A stretch of 64,000 nt of DNA, taken from Chloroflexota bacterium. Lineage in GTDB: Bacteria > Chloroflexota > Anaerolineae > VGOG01. The position numbers and the translations under genes are program-made. The DNA is taken from NCBI GenBank assembly GCA_030611885.1, contig JAUWOY010000005.1, positions 1-64,000 on the forward strand. Reading direction: 5' to 3'. The notes beneath the pieces are model-generated. The model saw only the letters and a list, made by a program, of their open reading frames with translations, was not told where the DNA came from and did no database searches. This document shows, piece after piece, positions 24,741 to 32,616 of this stretch. Each line of letters opens with the position of its first letter. Within the stretch, counting starts at the first letter, position 1.

Positions 24741-25025
24741 ATGAGGATTGAAGGCGTGATATGGCTCAGAGATATCGTAGATAAGCTGGCCTTCAAACAC
24801 CACGTCGAAACCGATGAAGTCGAGGAAGTGCTCAATGGCAAACCAAAGTTTCGTTTTGTCGAAAAGGGAGAGCGAAAGGGTGAAGATGTATACATGGCAC
24901 TGGGACAAACCGATGCGGGACGGTACTTGTCCGTGCTATTCATCTACAAGAAGACGAAAGAAGCGTTGATACTGAGTGCAAGAGACATGGCGAGAAAAGA
25001 GAGAAGGCGATATGGCAGAAAATAA
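24741..25025 (+). CDS. BrnT-like ribonuclease toxin
   Basis: A 94-residue protein starting at ATG 24741. It fits the BrnT pattern: a short N-terminal strand, then VDKLAFKHHVETDEVEEVL, RFVEKGERKGEDVYMALGQT, and the C-terminal LILSARDMARKERRRYGRK. BrnT is an RNase toxin of the RelE fold. The next gene overlaps it by 14 bases and looks like its antitoxin. Here the two sit between acsD and acsC. Confidence 0.85.
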   Translation: MRIEGVIWLRDIVDKLAFKHHVETDEVEEVLNGKPKFRFVEKGERKGEDVYMALGQTDAGRYLSVLFIYKKTKEALILSARDMARKERRRYGRK

Positions 25026-25275
25026 GTCCAAGGACATGCCCCATTTTACGTCGCTTAATGAACTCGTGGAGTTCTTCGACACCCACGATCTGGGCGAATA
25101 CTGGGATCAAATGCCCGAGGCCCATTTCGAGGTTGACATTAAGAGAAAGACACATCTTTTCGCCATTGATGATGACCTTGCCACCAGGCTCAGTGAAATC
25201 GCTAGATTGAGACAAACCCCATCCCAGATGCTTGTCAATTCCTGGTTGAGAGAGAAGGTTATGGAACAAGCATAG
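25012..25275 (+). CDS. BrnA/CopG-like antitoxin
   Basis: An 87-residue protein from ATG 25012 inside the end of the BrnT gene. The C-terminal half (HLFAIDDDLATRLSEIARL and TPSQMLVNSWLREKV) resembles a ribbon-helix-helix domain as in CopG/BrnA antitoxins. The N-terminal acidic part (LNELVEFFDTHDLGEYWDQM) is common in CopG-type partners of BrnT. Confidence 0.82.
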   Translation: MAENKSKDMPHFTSLNELVEFFDTHDLGEYWDQMPEAHFEVDIKRKTHLFAIDDDLATRLSEIARLRQTPSQMLVNSWLREKVMEQA

Positions 25276-25298
25276 AGACCAGAGAGCGAAGGAAAAAA

Positions 25299-25511
25299 AT
25301 GGATGGAGTTGCTATCGTGTACGAACGTATCTCAATTGATCCGAAAGTGTGTCACGGACGAGCCTGTGTTAGAGGTACCCGCATCCCTGTCCATCAGATT
25401 GTTCACATGCTGGCTAATGGAGACACAATTGAGGAGCTACTGGCGGACTATCCGTCGCTTGAACGTGAAGACATCCTCGCCTGTCTCGACTATGCTGAGG
25501 TATTGTCATGA
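25299..25511 (+). CDS. DUF433 antitoxin-like protein
   Basis: A 70-residue DUF433 protein: ISIDPKVCHGRACVRGTRIP, then VHQIVHMLANG and the helix-turn-helix segment LLADYPSLEREDILACLDYA. DUF433 genes are usually followed by a DUF5615 PIN-like toxin. Here the following gene is hicB, overlapping by four bases, so the expected partner is missing and a three-gene arrangement with HicBA is created. Confidence 0.88.
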   Translation: MDGVAIVYERISIDPKVCHGRACVRGTRIPVHQIVHMLANGDTIEELLADYPSLEREDILACLDYAEVLS

Positions 25512-25720
25512 TGGTGAGATACTTCACCCTTGAGTATTGGGTAGATGAAGATTGGTATGTTGGTAGGCTAAAGGAAGTTCCAGGCGTGTTCAGTCAGGGG
25601 GTATCTCTCCAAGAATTGGAGGAGAACATCCGCGATGCCTACCAGTTGATGATGGAAGAGGATGAGGAAGTCCTACCCCGTGTTGGAGTTCAGACAAAGG
25701 AAGTAGGGGTGGGAGTGTGA
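25508..25720 (+). CDS. hicB: HicB-family antitoxin
   Basis: A 70-residue HicB-like protein: VRYFTLEYWVDEDWYVGRLK, EVPGVFSQGVSLQELEENI and DAYQLMMEE, the usual partial RNase H-like fold. It lacks a clear C-terminal DNA-binding domain. It overlaps DUF433 upstream (ATGA) and hicA downstream (GTGA), so all three are translationally coupled. Confidence 0.88.
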   Translation: MMVRYFTLEYWVDEDWYVGRLKEVPGVFSQGVSLQELEENIRDAYQLMMEEDEEVLPRVGVQTKEVGVGV

Positions 25721-25896
25721 AACGGCGTACTTTCATCCGTGAGCTGACAGAGGCAGGGTGCTATCTGAAACGTCATGGCAAAAAGCACGACATATACGTG
25801 AATCCTAGGACCGGGCGGAAGGCGCCGGTTCCTCGTCACTCAGAAATCAAAAACAGCCTTTGCGAGCTGATCCGAAAACAGCTTGGGCTCAAATGA
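25717..25896 (+). CDS. hicA: HicA-family mRNA interferase toxin
   Basis: A 59-residue protein beginning at GTG 25717, overlapping hicB by four bases. It has the HicA double-stranded-RNA-binding-like fold: IRELTEAGCYLKRHGKKHDI with the catalytic histidine in the GKKH segment, and PVPRHSEIKNSL near the end. It is short but complete compared with the family. HicA cleaves mRNA and is held in check by HicB. Confidence 0.88.
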   Translation: MKRRTFIRELTEAGCYLKRHGKKHDIYVNPRTGRKAPVPRHSEIKNSLCELIRKQLGLK

Positions 25897-25966
25897 GTGA
25901 TGCGTTGGAGAGTGGCTTTGACTAACATATGTTTATAGCAAAACATCTTGACAAGGAGACGATAAA

Positions 25967-27340
25967 ATGGCATTAAGCGGTCTTGCAATCTATAAACTGC
26001 TGCCTAAAACCAATTGTAAAGAGTGCGGTTTCCCCACCTGTTTGGCCTTCGCCATGAAGTTGGCAGCCAAACAGGTCGAGCTTGCGGCCTGCCCCTACGT
26101 ATCCGACGAGGCGAGGGAGTCCCTGGCCGCCGCAGCGGCTCCTCCCATCCGCCTGATCACTATCTCCAGCGACGGCAGGAAGATCGAGGCAGGCAACGAG
26201 ACGGTGATGTTCCGCCACGAGAAGACTTTCTACCACGAGCCGGGGCTACTGGTGCGGGTCAAAGACACCCAACCGCTGGAGGAGTTTGAGGAGGTCGTCA
26301 CCCAGGCGGCCAGCTACTCTGTGGAGCGGGTGGGGATGGAGTTGAGCGTCAGCGGCTTCGCTGTGGAGAACGCCTCCGGAGACCCCGCGCTGTTCGCCGA
26401 GCGCGTCGGGGTACTGAGGGCCATAGCAGACTTGCCCCTGGTTCTCATCTCCAGTGACCCGGCGGCCCTGGAAGCGGCTGTGGCCAAACTTGAGGGGGAT
26501 GTCCCTTTGCTCTACGCCGCCGATCAGGACAACTGGCAGGCCATGGCCGAGCTGGCTAAGAAGCACAAACTGCCCCTGGCCGTGCGTGGGGAGGGCGATC
26601 CTTCGACAAGCTCAGGACACCGCCTCACCGCCCTGGCCAACCTGGTCGAGCAGGTGAAGAACGCGGGCGTGGAGGACATCGTCCTCGATCCGGGAGCGAG
26701 AGAGCCCGTGGATACCTTGGTTAACCTGACCCAGCTCCGCCGCCTGGCATTGAAGAAGAACTTCCGGCTGCTGGGCTATCCCATTATCACCTTCCCCGGC
26801 GAGGGGGCTGCATCGGAGGCCGAGGAGGTAGCCCTCGCTGCCCAGCACGTCGCCAAGTACGGCGGTTTCATCGTCCTCGACCACTTCGATCCCGCTACCA
26901 TGTACTCCCTGTTGACTCTGCGGCTGAACATCTACACCGATCCCCAGAAGCCCATCCAGATGGAACCGGGAATCTATGAGTTTGGCGAGCCAACAGCAGA
27001 TTCGCCTCTCCTGACCACCACCAACTTCTCCCTGACCTACTTCAGCGTGGCAGGTGAAGTAGAGAGTACGGGGAAACCCTGCTGGCTATTGGTCTGTGAT
27101 GCGGAGGGTATGAGTGTGCTCACTGCCTGGGCGGCAGGCAACTTCGACGCCGAGGTCATAACCAAGATGGTCAAGCAGTTCAACGCAGGGGAGAAGATCG
27201 CCCACCGCAAGATCGTCATCCCCGGCCTTGTGGCCGTCATCTCCGGCGAACTGGAAGACGAGCTGTCTGGCTGGGAGGTGCTGGTCGGCCCCCGCGAGGC
27301 CGTTGATATCCCGGCCTATCTGAAGTTTTGGCAGAATTAG
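25967..27340 (+). CDS. acsC: Corrinoid iron-sulfur protein large subunit
   Basis: A 457-residue AcsC (CfsA, gamma subunit). The N-terminal 4Fe-4S motif is present: NCKECGFPTCLAFAMKLA with a further cysteine in LAACPY, residues about 16-43. The rest is the TIM-barrel and cobalamin-binding region. Around residues 211-219 it carries DPSTSSGHR, encoded by a 20-base dispersed repeat, an in-frame addition that AcsC does not normally need. ATG 25967 follows AAGGAGAC. A reductive activator for this protein is encoded 3 kb downstream. Confidence 0.95.
   Translation: MALSGLAIYKLLPKTNCKECGFPTCLAFAMKLAAKQVELAACPYVSDEARESLAAAAAPPIRLITISSDGRKIEAGNETVMFRHEKTFYHEPGLLVRVKDTQPLEEFEEVVTQAASYSVERVGMELSVSGFAVENASGDPALFAERVGVLRAIADLPLVLISSDPAALEAAVAKLEGDVPLLYAADQDNWQAMAELAKKHKLPLAVRGEGDPSTSSGHRLTALANLVEQVKNAGVEDIVLDPGAREPVDTLVNLTQLRRLALKKNFRLLGYPIITFPGEGAASEAEEVALAAQHVAKYGGFIVLDHFDPATMYSLLTLRLNIYTDPQKPIQMEPGIYEFGEPTADSPLLTTTNFSLTYFSVAGEVESTGKPCWLLVCDAEGMSVLTAWAAGNFDAEVITKMVKQFNAGEKIAHRKIVIPGLVAVISGELEDELSGWEVLVGPREAVDIPAYLKFWQN
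26601..26622. repeat. Dispersed repeat inserted in frame in acsC
   Basis: CCTTCGACAAGCTCAGGAC is a short repeat that I know from many bacterial genomes. Here it codes for PSTSSG within AcsC. Confidence 0.6.
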
Positions 27341-27360
27341 GTGGTCGGGTAGTCAGGAGC

Positions 27361-27428
27361 AACGGATAGGCAGCAGATAAGCGGATGCAAGAAACCTACA
27401 TCCGCTTATCCGTTGTTTATCCGCTGCA
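27361..27428. repeat. Family C-like inverted repeat
   Basis: AACGGATA...ATAAGCGGATG answered by CATCCGCTTATCCGTT. It lies between acsC and the hydrolase gene and creates a false N-terminal extension of the latter. Confidence 0.7.
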
Positions 27429-27444
27429 TCAAGAGGTACACTGC

Positions 27445-28518
27445 GTGCTGAATTTCATATCCCCCCACCTGGCCATAAACTACTTCCTCTTGGCTTTCGT
27501 CACCATCGTGGGGGTTTTGCAATTAGTTGCAGTCCGCCACAGGCTAGCTGGCCTTACTTTGGTGGGAAGTGCCAGGAGACCTATCTGGGGTTACCTGCTG
27601 GCCGTCGTCCTCATCGTGGTGGCCTTCGTTTGGTTCTTCGTTGACATATGGGAAGAAGTCTTCATCCCCGGCCTGGCCGGATCCGAGCTAGCATTCCTCT
27701 TTGGGATGGCCGGGATCTGCGCCCTGGCCTTCACTCTGCTCGTTTCCTCTATTCTCCACGGTATCCAACGTCAAGACAGGCCCGAGCTGAAGGCCGATGC
27801 TCCCCTTCGTCATGAAGCTGTCTCCTGGCAGCAGTTGAGGGGCACGCTCTATCTACCAGAGGACATGGGCGGACCCAGGCCAGCCATCTGCGCCCTGCCC
27901 ACCCCTTCCGAGGGAACCCTCTCTCCGCATCCCATAGTGGCCGATCTAGTTGAGGCAGGCTTCATCGTCCTGGCCATAGATTGGGGCCCTGAAAAGGAGA
28001 TTCGTTACCCCGCGATGCTGGGCCTGCTGCCCAGCGCGGTGGCCTATCTGACGCGGCGGGATGAGGTCAACCCTGAGCGCATCGGCGTCTTGGGAATGGG
28101 CCTGGGTGGCGATCTGGCTATCCGGTCTGCCGGGACCGATCAACAGGTCGTGGCGGTGCTGGCCCTGTCTCCTTTCCTGAACCAGGCCAACACCAGGCCA
28201 GGGCTGAGCATCCTGAAGGAAATGTCCTATCTGCAAGCCCTCCGCCGGGCCAGTTTTCGGAAGCGAGGGAAACTGGTGGCTGAGTTGGCCCCGCTGGATT
28301 ACATCGGTAAATTAGGCGACCGTCCGTGGCTTCTGATTTATGGCGACCAGGACGACATAACCTCCGTCAAGATGGCCCGCGTAACCCTCGGCGAGGAAAT
28401 GGCGCAGGGAAGGCTGAAGTCACTGCCTGAAGAGGGGCATCTCAGCCTGCCTCGCAGCCCTGCAGCATCCGCCCTGATAGCCCGGTGGTTCAAATCGCAG
28501 GTTGGATTTGGACTTTGA
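27445..28518 (+). CDS. Membrane-anchored alpha/beta-hydrolase-like protein
   Basis: A 357-residue protein from GTG 27445. It has three N-terminal TM helices (residues about 8-115) and then an alpha/beta-hydrolase domain related to dienelactone hydrolases. The nucleophile elbow reads GVLGMGLGGD, with glycine where serine or cysteine is expected. The acid (YGDQDD) and histidine (EEGHLS) positions remain. It may be a non-catalytic relative. The longer ORF from 27385 is encoded by a repeat. The last residues (QVGFGL) run into another repeat at 28503-28545. Confidence 0.75.
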   Translation: MLNFISPHLAINYFLLAFVTIVGVLQLVAVRHRLAGLTLVGSARRPIWGYLLAVVLIVVAFVWFFVDIWEEVFIPGLAGSELAFLFGMAGICALAFTLLVSSILHGIQRQDRPELKADAPLRHEAVSWQQLRGTLYLPEDMGGPRPAICALPTPSEGTLSPHPIVADLVEAGFIVLAIDWGPEKEIRYPAMLGLLPSAVAYLTRRDEVNPERIGVLGMGLGGDLAIRSAGTDQQVVAVLALSPFLNQANTRPGLSILKEMSYLQALRRASFRKRGKLVAELAPLDYIGKLGDRPWLLIYGDQDDITSVKMARVTLGEEMAQGRLKSLPEEGHLSLPRSPAASALIARWFKSQVGFGL

Positions 28519-28539
28519 GCTTTGAACTTTGGATTTTGG

Positions 28540-29121
28540 ATGATGGCCTTTGATTTTCAGTTGTTTCAGTTAATCAATAACCTGGCTGGCCACAACGCTT
28601 TCCTAGATGGTCTGATGCGCTTATTGGTCAACGACTATTTCCTGACTACGGCGATGTCTTTGATACTGGTGGTCTTCTGGTTCGAGGGCCAGGATCAAGA
28701 CCAAAGGGAACGAAATCAGAGCACGATACTCCGCGCCCTCGTAGCCTTGTTTATCGCCAACGTCATATTGAAACTGTGCAATCTGATCTACTTTCGCCCC
28801 CGCCCCTTCGTCGGCCACGAGGTCAATTTGCTCTTCTATCAACCCACTGATTCATCCTTCCCCAGCAACCCTGCCACTGTTGGTTTTTCCGTAGCCACCG
28901 CCATTTGGCTGTACAACCGCCGGCCAGGGGCCCTGCTCCTCGTGCTGGCCACGTTATTTGGCCTATCCCGCATCTACTGCGGCGTTCATTACCCCTCGGA
29001 CATCATCGCCGGAGCGCTGCTCGGTGCTCTATCTGCCTACCTCGTGGTAAGAAAAGGCGGATTCGTTGATCCCGTGATGAGCTTGATAATCAGGATGGGG
29101 CGTAGGCTCTACCTGGCCTAA
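28540..29121 (+). CDS. PAP2-family phosphatase-like membrane protein
   Basis: A 193-residue membrane protein of the PAP2/undecaprenyl-diphosphatase (BcrC-like) type with about five TM helices. Motif 1 (YFRPRPF) and motif 3 (SRIYCGVHYPSD) are intact. Motif 2 reads SFPSNPA, where relatives have SFPSxHA; a single base change (CAT to CCT) would replace the conserved histidine by proline. Activity is therefore doubtful. The start is ATG 28540 or 28543; the upstream TTG lies in repeat sequence. Confidence 0.8.
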   Translation: MMAFDFQLFQLINNLAGHNAFLDGLMRLLVNDYFLTTAMSLILVVFWFEGQDQDQRERNQSTILRALVALFIANVILKLCNLIYFRPRPFVGHEVNLLFYQPTDSSFPSNPATVGFSVATAIWLYNRRPGALLLVLATLFGLSRIYCGVHYPSDIIAGALLGALSAYLVVRKGGFVDPVMSLIIRMGRRLYLA

Positions 29122-29132
29122 CCGACATGTAG

Positions 29133-29243
29133 ATGAGCAAGCATCTTGACCTGGGCAAGATGGTGATAATTGCGATCATCATCCTGACCTTTGCCCTGCG
29201 GATTTATCACCTGGATCACCAGAGCATCTGGTACGATATTTAG
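29133..29243 (+). pseudogene. Remnant of GT39-type glycosyltransferase N-terminus
   Basis: A 36-codon ORF: a short cytoplasmic start, one TM helix (MVIIAIIILTFALRIY) and HLDHQSIWYDI, then a stop. The LRIY-H-LD-QSIWYD pattern is the start of ArnT/GT39-like membrane transferases, which are normally hundreds of residues long. Only the first helix remains, so this is a deletion remnant. Confidence 0.65.
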
Positions 29244-29315
29244 ATCGAAGTAGGCGAATAGCGGTGGGCCTTGACTTTTCGCGTTCTCGATAGTATCATT
29301 ATTGGAAGGAGCACT

Positions 29316-29753
29316 GTGGGTGACCGAGGAGCAGTCCAGAAGCTGCAGGATGCGTTGATGAGATTAGAAGGGACACGAATTGGCCACTCCCTCGCCGAAA
29401 TCATCCACGAGCGCGGCACAACGGTGCGTTTCGGCCAGACTCCCAGAAATGTGATTGCCTATTTTGACCCGGAGGGGAACGAAATTGTGGTCTGTGAGGT
29501 AGCAGGAAGCAGTTCGCCCAACGTCCTGGCTCAACACCTGGCCCACGAGGGCACCCACGGGCAATGGAATCGGCCCAATTCCATTGACCAGGAGTATCAT
29601 GCCTTCAAGGCTGAGGCCGAGGTCTGGAATCAGTTGAAGGGAGACGAGGCCGACAAACAATGCGACCGGGTAAGTGGGATGATCTCGCAGGGGGAGATGG
29701 AGGCCAAAAGGAAGATACGCTGGCTTTACCCAGGCTTGCCAGAGTACGCCTGA
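29316..29753 (+). CDS. Putative HExxH metallopeptidase-like protein
   Basis: About 145 residues from GTG 29316 behind GGAAGGA; an in-frame TTG at 29271 is an alternative. The segment LAQHLAHEGTHGQWN holds an HExxH zinc motif (HEGTH), and a downstream EYHAFKAEAEVW could give the third ligand. Proteins of this sort are small putative zinc peptidases of unknown substrate. TTGACT-N17-TATCAT at 29271-29299 resembles a promoter but would leave almost no leader. Confidence 0.65.
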   Translation: MGDRGAVQKLQDALMRLEGTRIGHSLAEIIHERGTTVRFGQTPRNVIAYFDPEGNEIVVCEVAGSSSPNVLAQHLAHEGTHGQWNRPNSIDQEYHAFKAEAEVWNQLKGDEADKQCDRVSGMISQGEMEAKRKIRWLYPGLPEYA

Positions 29754-29780
29754 AACCAGCTTTCGAGGAGGTGATTCATC

Positions 29781-30410
29781 ATGATTGAAAGAGGGTATGT
29801 CGTTTTTCAGTCCAGCAAGTCCCAGTTCCCTTACACATTTCTTTACCCTGCCGGTTGGAATGCGCGAGAAATCATAGAAAAAGGGTATGCGGAGGTTTTT
29901 ATTGCCGGCCCCCGTAACCAGGCGGGAACATTCTCCGTATCCTTCACTGTAGGAGTGATGTTTGGGATAGTACAAACTGCGAAAGAAGCGGCCACTGCCT
30001 TTGTCTCCAGCCACCGTTTGGCCTTTGATTGTCAGGAACTGGAGCACGTTTCTACCATAGTAGCAGGAAGACCGGCAGTAGTGACGGAAATTGCCTACTC
30101 AATGCCTCTGCCGTTGAATAGTGTGAAGCCTCAAGATACCCTGATTCGCGAACGCCGTGTCTTCTTCAAGCGGAATAGCCATCTTTACGAACTAGACTAC
30201 GCGGCCACGGAAGAGGACTACGAGACCTGGCTGGGAGCCTTCCACGCCCTGGCGGAGAGCTTCGCCTTCCTGAAGAAGCCAGTCAGCAGGGTCTCTTATC
30301 GCCCGGTCACAACGGCGGCTCCCCAGTATGTTGGCGAAGACGCAATGGAATACAAAGTTGAGAAGGAAGAGGGCGATGGGGAGTCTGAACATTCCACCGA
30401 CTGCGCATAA
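29781..30410 (+). CDS. Hypothetical protein, PsbP/DUF1795-like
   Basis: A 209-residue soluble protein following GAGGAGG. The arrangement FPYTFLYPAGWN near the start, GTFSVSFTVGV, AGRPAVVTEIAYSM and ERRVFFKRNSHLYELDY suggests the compact beta fold of PsbP/DUF1795-type proteins. It has no clear signal peptide. Its 3' end overlaps the corrinoid activator start, so the two are probably co-transcribed. Function unknown. Confidence 0.7.
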   Translation: MIERGYVVFQSSKSQFPYTFLYPAGWNAREIIEKGYAEVFIAGPRNQAGTFSVSFTVGVMFGIVQTAKEAATAFVSSHRLAFDCQELEHVSTIVAGRPAVVTEIAYSMPLPLNSVKPQDTLIRERRVFFKRNSHLYELDYAATEEDYETWLGAFHALAESFAFLKKPVSRVSYRPVTTAAPQYVGEDAMEYKVEKEEGDGESEHSTDCA

Positions 30411-32424
30411 CGCGATGGATAAACCGAAAGACACCTACCACATCACTCTCAAGCCCTCAGGCAATCAAATAGAAGTCGAGATCGGCGCGCTGCTGTCCGA
30501 TGCCATTGACCAGGCCGGGCTGGAACTCAACCTGCCCTGCGGCGGCCAGGGGCGCTGTGGGCGCTGCAAGGTGGTGGTCGAGGAAGGACAGGTCAAGCGC
30601 CGCTCCATCAGCCGCCTCTCCCAAACGGAGTTGGAGCAGGGCTATGCTCTAGCTTGCCAGACCGTCGTTCAGAGCGACCTGGCCGTTTTCATACCGCCCC
30701 AGGAGGCGATCCTTCGCAAGCTGCCCAGCGAGAAGGAGGCCAAGAAGGTCGTCACCTTGCCGGTGGAATGTGATTGGCGGAAGAATCCCGTCCGCTCCTT
30801 CTACCTGGAGATCGAGCCGCCCAGCCTGGCTGATAACACCACCGACTTCGAGCGTCTCAAGAGAGAGTTGGCCCGCCAGCACGGCATCAGAGGGCTGGTG
30901 GCCGATCTACCCATGATTAAGAGGCTGGCCCGCGTCCTGCGGGATGCTGACTGGCGGGTGACCGCAGTGCTGGACATGGCCGCCTGGGCCTCCCCCGATG
31001 GCCCTCCCCGCCTCATTGACCTGCGGCCCGGCGACCGCACGGCGAGTTCCTGGGGCGTGGCCGTGGACATCGGCACCACCTCCAACGTGGTCTACCTGGT
31101 GGACTTATTGACCAGCGAGGTGGTGGACACGGCCGCGGAATACAACGCCCAGATCTCCTGCGGCGAGGACATCATCTCCCGCATCATCTACGCCACCAAG
31201 CAGGAAGGGGGGCTGGATCACTTGCAGCGCCTGGTAGTGCAGACGATAAACGGGCGCATCGTCGAGTTGGTTGAGCGCAACGGGATAGACGCGGCGGAGA
31301 TTGACAAGATGACCGTGGCTGGCAACACCACCATGATCCATCTCTTCCTGGGTCTCTGGCCGGAGTCCATCCGCCTTGAGCCCTACGTGCCCACCGTCAC
31401 TCACCCCCTGCCTGTCAGAGCGCATGAACTGCGTCTACATATCAACCCCGAAGCCACGGTGGACTGCCTGCCCGGCGTGGGCGCCTACGTGGGGGCCGAC
31501 ATCACAGCCGGCGTCCTCAGCTCCCGCATGTATCAGATGGAGGAGTTGACTCTGTTCATTGATGTGGGCACCAATGGCGAGATCGTGCTGGGCAACTTCG
31601 ATTGGCTACTATCCTGTGCTTGCTCGGCTGGGCCGGCCTTCGAGGGCTCAGGGGTGCACTCAGGGATGAGAGCCACCATCGGAGCCATCGAAGAGGTCTG
31701 GATCAACAACCAAACCTGTGAACCTACCATCCGGGTCATTGGCGATGTACCTCCGCGGGGCATCTGCGGCTCAGGAATGATCTCGCTGCTGGCGGAGATG
31801 TTCATCACCGGGGTCATTGATAAGGGCGGCAAGGTCAATCAGAGCCTGGACACCCCGAGGGTGCGCATTGGCGAGCACGGCCCTGAGTACGTGGTCGCCT
31901 GGGCCAAGGAGACAAGGAGACAAGGAGACAAGGAGACAAGGAGAAAATCTCCCCCTCTCCCCCTCTCCCCATCTCCCTGTCTCAGGATGGGGGGGCGCGA
32001 GGACGTGGTGATAACCGAGGTGGACATCGCCAACCTGATCCGAGCTAAGGCGGCTATTTACGCTGGTTTCTCAGTGTTGACCCGCAGCGTGGGGCTGGAG
32101 TTGGCCGAGGTGGAGCAGGTGCTCATCGGCGGCGCCTTTGGCAAATACATCAACGTGGAGAAGGCCATCCAGATCGGGATGCTGCCCGACATGCCCTGGG
32201 AACGCTTCAAGTATCTGGGCAACACCTCGGCCCTGGGGGCCTACACGGCTCTTCTATGCCCCGACATGCGCCAGGAGGTGATGGACATCGCCAGCAGGAT
32301 GACCTACCTGGAGCTATCGGCCGACAACACCTTCATGGACGAGTTCACCAAAGCTCTCTTTCTGCCTAACACCGACCTGGCCAGCTTCCCCTCGGTGGTC
32401 AGGCTATTAGAGATTAGAGATTAG
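30376..32424 (+). CDS. Corrinoid protein reductive activator (RACo/DUF4445, ASKHA)
   Basis: A 682-residue activator. An N-terminal 2Fe-2S ferredoxin domain (LPCGGQGRCGRCKV near residues 53-66, last cysteine in ALACQT) is followed by a linker and a large ATPase of the ASKHA fold (VAVDIGTTSNVVYLVD near 228, DVGTNGEIVLGN, GICGSGMISLLAEM, LIGGAFGKYIN). RACo proteins use ATP to re-reduce the inactive Co(II) form of the corrinoid protein AcsCD, whose genes lie upstream. Residues about 510-536 are a repeat-encoded insert (GDKETRRKSPPLPLSPS). I chose ATG 30376 because it has AAGGAAG; ATG 30415 is also possible. Confidence 0.9.
   Translation: MGSLNIPPTAHNAMDKPKDTYHITLKPSGNQIEVEIGALLSDAIDQAGLELNLPCGGQGRCGRCKVVVEEGQVKRRSISRLSQTELEQGYALACQTVVQSDLAVFIPPQEAILRKLPSEKEAKKVVTLPVECDWRKNPVRSFYLEIEPPSLADNTTDFERLKRELARQHGIRGLVADLPMIKRLARVLRDADWRVTAVLDMAAWASPDGPPRLIDLRPGDRTASSWGVAVDIGTTSNVVYLVDLLTSEVVDTAAEYNAQISCGEDIISRIIYATKQEGGLDHLQRLVVQTINGRIVELVERNGIDAAEIDKMTVAGNTTMIHLFLGLWPESIRLEPYVPTVTHPLPVRAHELRLHINPEATVDCLPGVGAYVGADITAGVLSSRMYQMEELTLFIDVGTNGEIVLGNFDWLLSCACSAGPAFEGSGVHSGMRATIGAIEEVWINNQTCEPTIRVIGDVPPRGICGSGMISLLAEMFITGVIDKGGKVNQSLDTPRVRIGEHGPEYVVAWAKETRRQGDKETRRKSPPLPLSPSPCLRMGGREDVVITEVDIANLIRAKAAIYAGFSVLTRSVGLELAEVEQVLIGGAFGKYINVEKAIQIGMLPDMPWERFKYLGNTSALGAYTALLCPDMRQEVMDIASRMTYLELSADNTFMDEFTKALFLPNTDLASFPSVVRLLEIRD
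31905..31984. repeat. Family F repeat inserted in frame in the activator gene
   Basis: GACAAGGAGACAAGGAGAC units are followed by the complementary CTCCCCATCTCCCTGTCTC, making a long imperfect hairpin. The reading frame stays open. A second copy is at 41794-41879 in the giant gene. Confidence 0.85.
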
Positions 32425-32437
32425 AGATTAGAGATTG
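32406..32437. repeat. Tandem AGATT-rich repeat
   Basis: Four ATTAGAG/GATTAGAG units in tandem covering the last codons of the activator gene. Confidence 0.65.
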
Positions 32438-32462
32438 GAAAGGAGTTTTTCACAGCAAGACA

Positions 32463-32510
32463 AGCCCGCGGTCCCGCGCCTTCCACGAAAGCGGGGCTGC
32501 GGGCTTTGTT
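32463..32510 (+). terminator. Terminator, first copy of a duplicated module
   Basis: AGCCCGCGGTCCCGC pairs with GCGGGGCTGCGGGCT (13 of 15), followed by TTGTT. A promoter follows within four bases. Confidence 0.7.
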
Positions 32511-32513
32511 CGT

Positions 32514-32542
32514 TTGCGTAAGCGGCGTGGTTGGGTTATAAT
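32514..32542 (+). promoter_or_regulatory. Promoter for ROK kinase (first module copy)
   Basis: TTGCGT at 32514-32519, 17-base spacer, perfect TATAAT at 32537-32542. The ROK gene begins 75 bases later. Confidence 0.7.
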
Positions 32543-32616
32543 ACAGGCACGCTCAGGAGAAGGCATTGACCTGAAAACCTTCCGAGAGCAGATCGGACGA
32601 TGAGGGAGGGAGATGA

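Noticed and set aside
28480-28500. tRNA-like GGTTCAAATC sequence
   Set aside because: It is inside the hydrolase gene and no cloverleaf can be formed around it. No tRNA gene was found by eye in the window.
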